Below are positions 1 to 6,078 of a DNA stretch of 22,852 nucleotides, in pieces. The DNA is taken from contig CAJGCV010000026.1 in the NCBI GenBank assembly GCA_904501915.1, positions 1-22,852 on the forward strand. The letters are read 5' to 3'. The notes below the pieces were generated by a model. The model made no database searches. It was not told where the DNA came from and saw only the letters and a list, made by a program, of their open reading frames with translations. Within the stretch, counting starts at the first letter, position 1; every line of letters starts with the position of its first letter. Both the position numbers and the translations under genes were made by a program. Origin of the DNA: an uncultured Akkermansia sp. GTDB lineage: Bacteria > Verrucomicrobiota > Verrucomicrobiia > Verrucomicrobiales > Akkermansiaceae.

Positions 1-1538
1 CGCTGAGCATTCCGGTCATCTGCTTCTCCAATGGCGTGTTCGAGATGCTGATGGGTGGCCGTATCCTGCAGGGTGCCAGTGCCGGTCTCGTGGGTGTGGT
101 GGTTCCCATGTACCTGGCTGAATGTCTGGATGCCAACTCCCGTGGTAAGGGTACCGGCATGTTCCAGTTCATGCTGACCGTCGGTCTCGTGTTCGCCGCC
201 GTTATCGGTCTGGTGACCACTATGCTGGTAGGCGCAGCAGATGACCCCACCGTGACCGCCGAGAGCAAGGTGGCCGCCTGGCAGGTTATCTTCTGGTGCT
301 CCTCCATTCCCGGTCTTATCCTCTTCTTCGGCGCATTCAAGCTGAAGGAATCCCCCCGCTGGCTGTACCGCCGCGGGCAGCGCGAGCTGGCTCTCTGCTC
401 CCTGGCCTCTAACAACGGTGATGCCGCCGCCAAGGAGATTCTGGACGAGATGATTGCCGCCGATGCCGCTGAGGAAGCAGCCAAGGCTGATCTGGCTGAA
501 GCCGTCAAGGGCGATTCCCTGCTGCAGCGCAAGTATGTGATTCCGTTCATCCTGGCTGTTATCGTGCTGGCCTGCACGCAGGCTACCGGCATCAACTCCG
601 TGCTGAACTACTCCGTGAAGATTTTCCAGCAGGCCGGTCTGCAGGGCGAAGTGGCCAACATGGCTGACCTTGCCATCAAGGTGACCAACATGGTGATGAC
701 CATCGTCGCCGTGACCCTGGTTGACAAGAAGGGCCGCACCTTCCTGCTCAAGATGGGTACGCTGGGCATCATCGTGGGTCTGGCTGGCGTAGGTGCCATG
801 TTCCTGACCGTGGAAAACGAACGTGTTGACGTGACCGCCCAGGTGGCCCAGGTGCAGGACAACGCCCTGAACATTGCTGCAGCTGACGCTGTGAAGAGCG
901 CCATCACCCCCGAGGTGCTCGCCGCCCACCCCGAATTCATGCAGGGCGACGCCGTAGCTCCCGGCATGCAGCTTATCGTGACCTACAAGCAGGGTCTCGA
1001 CAACATGCAGAACGTGGCTGAAGTTCGCGCCGACGGCGCAGCTGATGGTGCCGCCATCGCCATTGCCAAGGATATCGCACTTGCCCCCACCTTCCTGGAC
1101 AAGCTCTGCTTCTGGTCCACCCCGCTGCCCGAGGGCGCTGTGAAGGAAGTAACCATCACCAAGGCCGAAATCGGCATGAAGCCCAACGCTGTGACCGGTT
1201 GGATTGTGGCTGGCTTCTTCGTGGTGTTCATCGCCTTCTACGCTGCAGGCCCCGGCGTGTGCGTATGGCTGGCTCTCTCTGAACTTATGCCGAACCGCAT
1301 CCGCGCCAACGGCATGGCCATTGCACTGCTCATCAACCAGGGTGTTTCCACCACGATTGCAGGCACCTTCCTGCCCTGGGTGGGTAACTCCGGCTACTCC
1401 ACGGTCTTCTTCTGGCTGGCTGGCTTCACGGTAATCTACTTCATCACCGCAGCCTTCTTCATGCCTGAAACCAAGGGTCGCACCCTCGAGGAAATCGAGC
1501 AGTACTTCAAGACGGGCAAGATGCCCGAGAAGAACTAA
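1..1538 (+). CDS. MFS sugar-porter family transporter, 5'-truncated by the window edge
   Basis: Inner-membrane carrier of the major facilitator superfamily, sugar porter family; the substrate cannot be told. The reading frame is open to the left edge (first full codon at 3), so TM1-3 are outside the window. Numbering from the GTG at 36, the family signatures occur in order: GR near residue 8 leading to PMYLAE (TM4), ESPRWL at 105-110, TQATGIN at 181-187 (TM7), DKKGR at 230-234, GPGVCVW with SELMPNRIR (TM10), and the C-terminal PETKGRTLEEIE at 477-488. Unusual is a stretch of about 125 residues (roughly 260-386) between TM9 and TM10, where family members have a short periplasmic loop. It is Ala-rich, hydrophilic and followed at once by TM10. 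A strong terminator lies 40 bp past the stop. The family call is firm; no true start or promoter is visible. Confidence 0.93.
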   Translation, partial: LSIPVICFSNGVFEMLMGGRILQGASAGLVGVVVPMYLAECLDANSRGKGTGMFQFMLTVGLVFAAVIGLVTTMLVGAADDPTVTAESKVAAWQVIFWCSSIPGLILFFGAFKLKESPRWLYRRGQRELALCSLASNNGDAAAKEILDEMIAADAAEEAAKADLAEAVKGDSLLQRKYVIPFILAVIVLACTQATGINSVLNYSVKIFQQAGLQGEVANMADLAIKVTNMVMTIVAVTLVDKKGRTFLLKMGTLGIIVGLAGVGAMFLTVENERVDVTAQVAQVQDNALNIAAADAVKSAITPEVLAAHPEFMQGDAVAPGMQLIVTYKQGLDNMQNVAEVRADGAADGAAIAIAKDIALAPTFLDKLCFWSTPLPEGAVKEVTITKAEIGMKPNAVTGWIVAGFFVVFIAFYAAGPGVCVWLALSELMPNRIRANGMAIALLINQGVSTTIAGTFLPWVGNSGYSTVFFWLAGFTVIYFITAAFFMPETKGRTLEEIEQYFKTGKMPEKN

Positions 1539-1577
1539 TCACCACCGGTTCTTCCTGAAGAACATCTGAATCTTCGC

Positions 1578-1616
1578 CGGCTCCCCCGCACGCCATCGGG
1601 GGAGCCGCTTTGTTTT
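1578..1616 (+). terminator. Rho-independent terminator of the MFS transporter gene
   Basis: A perfect 10-bp stem (1578-1587 with 1598-1607, GGCTCCCCC paired to GGGGGAGCC plus one C:G) with a 10-nt loop is followed by CTTTGTTTTC. It lies 40 bp after the transporter stop codon. Confidence 0.85.
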
Positions 1617-1752
1617 CCTCGTCCCGGGGATGAGCACCACATCCGGCAAATGGGGATTTACAGTGGCGGTCCCATACCTTATCGCAGCGAGGCCCTCAGT
1701 CCCTCTTGCTCATAACGGCAGAACTGAAGCCCTGTGTTCTGAGGCCGAATTC

Positions 1753-1797
1753 CCAATAAAAACAGCCGCGCAGGGGACCTGCGCGGCGAAAAAAGCA
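1753..1797 (-). terminator. Terminator of the ankyrin/RHH operon (minus strand)
   Basis: A 10-bp stem (1765-1774 with 1778-1787, GCCGCGCAGG paired to CCTGCGCGGC) has a 3-nt loop. Read on the minus strand it is followed by TGTTTTTATT, and it sits about 30 bp past the stop of the RHH gene. On the plus strand it is followed by A residues, so it should act for the minus strand. The stretch 1617-1752 between this and the transporter terminator holds nothing I can recognise. Confidence 0.8.
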
Positions 1798-1816
1798 CGT
1801 ATCTGTTTCCGGTGGG

Positions 1817-2074
1817 TTACTTGGACAGGGTCACCTTCTTGCGCGGGCGTCCGCCGCGGCTCTCAGGCTTCGGGAACATAATCTCGCGGGTAAGCACTTC
1901 ATCAGGCAGCGGGACTGCCAGCACACCATTCTGACGCTCGCGAAGCTGGCGAGAGAACAGACGGACAGCGGTAAGAAGAACAGTATTGCGGCTGCGCTTA
2001 TAATGGGCAGCGGTCTTATCAACCATGCTCAGCAATTCCTCCGGGCAACGAAAAGTAACAATTCTGGTACTCAT
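1817..2074 (-). CDS. Small ribbon-helix-helix (CopG-like) DNA-binding protein
   Basis: An 85-residue protein whose N-terminal half has the ribbon-helix-helix layout: a short strand (STRIVTFRCP, 2-11), then two helices (EELLSMVDKTAAHY and SRNTVLLTAVRLFSRQL). Such proteins bind DNA as dimers and serve as transcriptional repressors or antitoxins. The C-terminus is basic, and SRGGRPRKKV (72-81) resembles an AT-hook core (GRP flanked by basic residues). The gene starts 20 nt after the stop of the ankyrin gene and is followed by a terminator, so it is the second gene of a two-gene operon and may regulate it. No Shine-Dalgarno sequence is visible. The RHH fold is likely; the AT-hook reading and the regulatory target are inference. 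Confidence 0.78.
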   Translation of the reverse strand: MSTRIVTFRCPEELLSMVDKTAAHYKRSRNTVLLTAVRLFSRQLRERQNGVLAVPLPDEVLTREIMFPKPESRGGRPRKKVTLSK

Positions 2075-2094
2075 AATCTATATTTGTTGGTAAG

Positions 2095-2709
2095 TTAAGA
2101 ATGGTGGTGACCACAGCTGCATTCGCCATGGTCGTGGTTGCAATCGCAGTCAGGATTACCGCAGCAGCATTCATGCCCCGCTTCCGGGTCATAGTCTGCG
2201 TCCTCAATCTCCGGGGGCAGAGGTGCATCATCATCCGGGTGATACGGCGGCTCCAATTTTGCAGCCAGGCTGGGAGTGGCGGCCACTTCTGCCGCAAAGC
2301 GGCCGTGCTTGTTGCGCGTGCGCAGATTTGCGCCGGCAGCCAGCAACTGGTCCACAATACCCTCGTACCCGTAATAGGCAGCCAGATGCAAGGGTGGCTG
2401 GCCATAGGCATTGCAGGCGTTCACATCCGCACCGGCAGCCAGCAGCAGCGCGATGAGACCGCAATCCGGCTCCACGCCTACGGACGCGAGGTCTGGAGCC
2501 AGGTCTACTTCATCCTGCAGCAGCAGTGTCGCCGCGCGAGCCAGAGTTTCGGAATCTTCTCCGTTCATGAGAGCCTCCAGGAACTCCTGCACAGGTTCAT
2601 CAAAATCATCCGGGTCGAGATCTGCGGCCATTTCCCGCAAATCCTCAGGCATAACGCGAGGCTTTTCCTCCTCTTCCAGCGTAATGCTGTTCCACTGCAA
2701 ATCACTCAT
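2095..2709 (-). CDS. Ankyrin-repeat protein with Cys/His-rich C-terminal tail
   Basis: A 204-residue protein from the ATG at 2709, chosen because GAGGT lies 11 nt upstream; a longer reading to 2766 is possible. The N-terminal part (10-75) is acidic and helical. Residues 84-150 form about two ankyrin repeats: IALLLAAGADVNACNAYGQP followed by PLHLAAYYGYEGIVDQLLAAGANLR, then a partial third unit. A linker rich in Pro, Asp and Glu (154-175) leads to a tail (179-204) with seven Cys and six His in about 25 residues, including HECCCG, CDCNHDHGEC and CGHHH, which looks like a metal-binding cluster. There is no signal peptide, so it is probably cytoplasmic. Ankyrin repeats usually bind proteins. The downstream neighbour is an RHH protein 20 nt away. 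The metal and partner are unknown. Confidence 0.85.
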   Translation of the reverse strand: MSDLQWNSITLEEEEKPRVMPEDLREMAADLDPDDFDEPVQEFLEALMNGEDSETLARAATLLLQDEVDLAPDLASVGVEPDCGLIALLLAAGADVNACNAYGQPPLHLAAYYGYEGIVDQLLAAGANLRTRNKHGRFAAEVAATPSLAAKLEPPYHPDDDAPLPPEIEDADYDPEAGHECCCGNPDCDCNHDHGECSCGHHHS

Positions 2710-2777
2710 GCCATAACTATACCTCATTCCACACCAAGTTTCCAGCATAATATAGATTGTGTACACGATATTGTTAT

Positions 2778-2820
2778 ACGGGGATTTATAATAAGTCTGC
2801 GCACCTCGACAAATCCCCGT
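2778..2820. repeat. 10-bp inverted repeat in the divergent intergenic region
   Basis: ACGGGGATTT (2778-2787) and AAATCCCCGT (2811-2820) form a perfect inverted repeat with a 23-nt spacer. It lies 69 bp or more upstream of the ankyrin gene start. On the minus strand a weak promoter-like pair (TTGTCG, 16 nt, TATAAA) falls inside it. Spacing and position fit an operator, for example for the RHH protein, but this is inference. Confidence 0.5.
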
Positions 2821-2858
2821 TAGCAGGCAGGATTAGCATCGTCCCGAAAAATCCCGAC

Positions 2859-2887
2859 TTGACCCCAGCAGGCAAAATGCCTACAAT
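2859..2887 (+). promoter_or_regulatory. Sigma-70-type promoter for the secreted protein gene at 2914
   Basis: TTGACC (2859-2864), 17 nt, then TACAAT (2882-2887). Transcription would start near 2894, giving a leader of about 20 nt. A small inverted repeat (AGGCA AAA TGCCT, 2870-2882) overlaps the spacer and the first base of the -10. Confidence 0.7.
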
Positions 2888-2913
2888 ACCAGAAAGAAAG
2901 ACTCTGTTTTACC

Positions 2914-3657
2914 ATGCATCATGTACTGAAACTTACCTGCATGCTTCTGGGGCTCATGAGCTGTCTGCCCGCGCCTGCCCAAGCCGACGTTCCGGCGCGG
3001 AAATCCATTCCAGCCTTGATTGAATCCGGGCGCCGAGGTTCGGGAATAGTCATTAACACACCTAAATACGACCAGAAAGCCAAGGTCTTTTTCCTGTGCT
3101 ACCTGGGATACAATGTACACCAGAAGGATAAGCTTGAAGAGGCTACCCGTCCGTTCCTGCCGGTGTGCAAACAGTTGCAGAGCAGCGGAGCTGAGCTGGT
3201 TGCGTATCTCGATTTCCCGCCGGAACAAAACAGCGATAAGAAAAACAAATCCAGGCGGAATACCTCACGCGAATTCCGCTCCTTGGCATTCAAAAAACCC
3301 ATTGTCAACCTGTACCACGCCGAAGCCCGCAACACACTTTTCAAAAAAGATGCCCGCGGCATGGAATACAGCTACGGCACCTGCGAACTGCGCGCAGTGG
3401 ATACCCACGGAACCCCGCTGGCCTATTTCAACCTGGACAATGGCACTATCGTCATGCGCGATGCCCAGACTGGTGAAAAGATAAACATCGGCAAGGAACA
3501 TTACAGCAACAATAAATGGTTAAGCGCTGCCATACTCGCAACCTATAAAGACCTCGTGGCTCAAACATCCCCTGAGCAAGCTGTTCAAGACGAACCCGGA
3601 CAAAAAAAGAAAGCCGAAAAAAAACGCAAGAGAAAAGCCAGGCAGAAAGAGTCCTGA
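2914..3657 (+). CDS. Exported protein of unknown function, weakly thioredoxin-like
   Basis: A 247-residue protein. Residues 1-24 look like a signal peptide (Lys at 6, a hydrophobic core, and AQA before DVPAR); LMSC at 14-17 is a poor lipobox alternative. The segment KVFFLCYLGYNVHQKDKLEE followed by LPVCKQLQSSGAELVAYLDF resembles the first strand and helix of a thioredoxin-like fold, but there is no CXXC. A basic stretch NSDKKNKSRRN sits mid-protein, and the last 20 residues are very Lys/Arg-rich. A good promoter lies just upstream. The transglutaminase-like gene begins 52 nt after the stop in the same direction, though with its own promoter-like sequence. I do not recognise the family; the fold remark is a weak inference. 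Confidence 0.75.
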   Translation: MHHVLKLTCMLLGLMSCLPAPAQADVPARKSIPALIESGRRGSGIVINTPKYDQKAKVFFLCYLGYNVHQKDKLEEATRPFLPVCKQLQSSGAELVAYLDFPPEQNSDKKNKSRRNTSREFRSLAFKKPIVNLYHAEARNTLFKKDARGMEYSYGTCELRAVDTHGTPLAYFNLDNGTIVMRDAQTGEKINIGKEHYSNNKWLSAAILATYKDLVAQTSPEQAVQDEPGQKKKAEKKRKRKARQKES

Positions 3658-3675
3658 GGCCGGGCTATTTTATAC

Positions 3676-3703
3676 TTTACTTCACGCCCGAAACGTGTAG
3701 CAT
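3676..3703 (+). promoter_or_regulatory. Promoter for the coiled-coil transglutaminase-like gene, start-proximal
   Basis: TTTACT (3676-3681), 16 nt, TAGCAT (3698-3703). Transcription would begin about 7 nt after the -10, at the ATG (3710), implying a leaderless mRNA. A TATACT at 3671-3676 could be an alternative -10 without a clear -35. Confidence 0.5.
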
Positions 3704-3709
3704 GTTTGT

Positions 3710-5992
3710 ATGGCAAAGCTCTCTGTAAAACGCCAGGTTCGCAAGACCACCCCCAGCACCACAGGCAAGAAGCCCGCCCGCCCCAGTGGCGGAAGCAGCG
3801 GGTGGGTTGTAACACTCCTGCTCATTGCGCTGGGCGGTGGCGGCTATTTTGGTTATGATTACTGGCAGCAGCAGAAAGAAGCTGAACGCCAGGCCGCAGA
3901 GGCCGCCCGCCTGGCTCGCCTGGCGGAAGAAAAACGCAAGGCTGAAGAGCTCGCGCGTCTGGCTGCCGAAAAGGCAGAACGCGAACGTCTGGCGGAAGAA
4001 GAACGTCTCCGCAGAGAAGCAGAAGAAGCAGAACGCCGCCGCCGCGAGGCAGAAGAAGCCGAGCGCCTGCGCAAGCTCAAGGAATCCCAGCAGGGCGATA
4101 CACCAGAACCGGAACCCGAACCGGATGAAACGGAAACAGAACCGGAACCCGGGCCTTCTGCATACGATGATGCTCCCTCACTGCACGGTGCAGATGCCAC
4201 GAATCTGAGCGGCAAGAAAGCATTTAACCAGATGATAGACCAGTTGCTGGAGAAACGCGACTTCGGCGCATTCGAGCGCTCCATGTCCACTAAAATCAAG
4301 GAAGCGCTTGTGGAATACACCTCCGGTGACCGCCTGAACTACAGCAAGTATAAGAACAATCAGAATCTGGTGCACACGGTAGAGCTCTGCCTGATGATTC
4401 GCATGGCTGGCGGTAAAGCCGTGACCGAGCTGGCAAACCAGCAGGGAAACGGCACAGACACCCGCGGTGTGGATTTCCTGCGCTGGGCACTGCAGGATAA
4501 GAGCCGCCCGCTGCACCACTTCATGCAGAACTTCGCCTACCAGGAAGGACGCCCGGAAAACATGGAGCACTCGCTCAACCTCTTCTACACCATATGGGCT
4601 GCTACAGAGGCAAAGGAACGAGTCAAATACCTCAACCTCAACATTGCGGGCGCACTCATGAACCCGGGAATCTGCAGCGCCAGGGGTAACTACCGCGACA
4701 GCTCTGCCGCCATTCTGAGCGTACCGGAGGTCTGTGCCTACCTCCGCAAGATGGACAGCCGCCGCAAGCTGGTGACCGATATCAAGAAACTGGGGGTTTC
4801 CCAGCTCATCCATGTGGTAAACGTGCGACTCCCGCAGTCCGAGTTCGACTGGGCAGCCGAAAACACGAACTACAAGCAATCCAACTGGAGCGCTGCGTAC
4901 AACTCTATTACTTATCTGATGGAGCGCGCAGCCAATGGCAAAGACCCATACAAGAAATACTCGTTCGAAGAAATCCGCAAGGAGGGTGGCATCTGCATGG
5001 ACCAGGGGTATTTTTCCTGCAACACAGGCAAGTGCCGCGGCGTGCCAGCCGTTTACGTAGTGGGCGACGGAGACCGCGGACCGCACGCCTGGATGGTATA
5101 CCTGACCGATAATGTCACCTGGGTTCAGACCAATTCCTATGGTTATAACAGCGGTCATTTCTCCAACCCGTGCTCAGGCCGCCAGCAGCATGAATCCGTA
5201 CTACTGACCCGCACGGCCAAAACAACAGATGCCAAGCTGGAACCGGCAGCAGATTCCATGGTGCTGGCAGATTATCTGGTGCGCATCGGCTGCACGGCAG
5301 AAGCGCACGGCGCGGCAAAATTCGCCACAACCCAGTTCCCCAATGAAACCGCCACCTGGATGCACTATATCCATGTGCTCACACACGATGAGGAAAAGAT
5401 ACCCGACGTGAAAGTATGGCGCAAGATTCATTCGGATTTATCGCGTCTGAGCAAAAAGAATTACGAATTGATGGAACTGGCCGCCGATGTGCAGGAAAAG
5501 TACATACTTTCCGGCCAGAACTCAGCCATGAAACAGGCAGTAATGCGCCGCACCATGAACCAGTTCAACCGCCGCGGGGGTGATGAACGCGCAGACCTGG
5601 TGCTCAGCGCCATTGACCGCCAGGCAGAGGTTATGCTGGAGTCCGATAATCTGAACGGCGTGATGGGGCTTTACCGCAAGCAGTTCAAGAAATATACCGA
5701 CCGTGGTGATATTTTTGCCCAGTTACTGCGCCAGTGCATGGGGCATCTTGAGGCCAAAGACGCCCCGGCACGCATCTGGAACAACCTGGCGAAGGAAGTT
5801 GACCGGCTCTATGACCGTAAAATCAAGAGCGACGGCGGTGATTTCTTCAAACTGAAGAAAGAGGTCGAAATTCACAAGATGATTGCCGATGTGTGGGAAA
5901 AAGCCGGCAACACCAAGAAGGCTGAACGCATCCGCGAAGAAGAGGAAGAACGCCTGAGCAAATCCAAAGAACAATACAAGGGTGATGATTAA
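3710..5992 (+). CDS. Membrane-anchored coiled-coil protein with transglutaminase-like core
   Basis: A 760-residue protein. A basic N-terminus (1-25) precedes one membrane segment (about 32-48, WVVTLLLIALGGGGYFGY), which predicts a type II anchor with the rest periplasmic. Residues 53-126 are an uninterrupted Ala/Glu/Arg coiled coil, followed by a Pro-Glu linker (131-150, repeated EPEP). The globular part carries a transglutaminase/cysteine-protease-like signature: GGICMDQG (Cys429), CRGVPAVYV, GPHAW (His459) and VQTNSYGY (Asn474), matching the GxC, GxPA and HxW order of that superfamily. The last 230 residues look all-helical. The reaction could be peptide hydrolysis or crosslinking; the substrate is unknown. 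It has a start-proximal promoter and a strong terminator. Fold call is moderate; catalysis is untested. Confidence 0.8.
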   Translation: MAKLSVKRQVRKTTPSTTGKKPARPSGGSSGWVVTLLLIALGGGGYFGYDYWQQQKEAERQAAEAARLARLAEEKRKAEELARLAAEKAERERLAEEERLRREAEEAERRRREAEEAERLRKLKESQQGDTPEPEPEPDETETEPEPGPSAYDDAPSLHGADATNLSGKKAFNQMIDQLLEKRDFGAFERSMSTKIKEALVEYTSGDRLNYSKYKNNQNLVHTVELCLMIRMAGGKAVTELANQQGNGTDTRGVDFLRWALQDKSRPLHHFMQNFAYQEGRPENMEHSLNLFYTIWAATEAKERVKYLNLNIAGALMNPGICSARGNYRDSSAAILSVPEVCAYLRKMDSRRKLVTDIKKLGVSQLIHVVNVRLPQSEFDWAAENTNYKQSNWSAAYNSITYLMERAANGKDPYKKYSFEEIRKEGGICMDQGYFSCNTGKCRGVPAVYVVGDGDRGPHAWMVYLTDNVTWVQTNSYGYNSGHFSNPCSGRQQHESVLLTRTAKTTDAKLEPAADSMVLADYLVRIGCTAEAHGAAKFATTQFPNETATWMHYIHVLTHDEEKIPDVKVWRKIHSDLSRLSKKNYELMELAADVQEKYILSGQNSAMKQAVMRRTMNQFNRRGGDERADLVLSAIDRQAEVMLESDNLNGVMGLYRKQFKKYTDRGDIFAQLLRQCMGHLEAKDAPARIWNNLAKEVDRLYDRKIKSDGGDFFKLKKEVEIHKMIADVWEKAGNTKKAERIREEEEERLSKSKEQYKGDD

Positions 5993-6020
5993 TACCCCGG
6001 CCGTTGATTAAGCTACTGAT

Positions 6021-6058
6021 AAAAAAACCCCGGTTGCTTCCTGCAACCGGGGCTTTTT
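6021..6058. terminator. Bidirectional terminator shared by the coiled-coil gene and bamA
   Basis: A perfect 10-bp stem (CCCCGGTTGC 6028-6037 with GCAACCGGGG 6043-6052) has a 5-nt loop, with CTTTTTCT on the plus side and seven A (T on the minus strand) on the other. It sits between two converging genes. Confidence 0.9.
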
Positions 6059-6078
6059 CTGTCAACTGACAAGAGGCA

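Noticed and set aside
1617..1752. Possible small RNA or tRNA between the two terminators
   Set aside because: No cloverleaf, promoter or paired structure could be found by eye.
2914..3657. Lipoprotein reading from LMSC at residues 14-17
   Set aside because: Met at -2 and the good AQA cleavage site at 22-24 make an ordinary signal peptide more likely.
4178..5158. Minus-strand open frame (326 codons) opposite the coiled-coil transglutaminase-like gene
   Set aside because: Antisense to the conserved core; its translation shows no family features.
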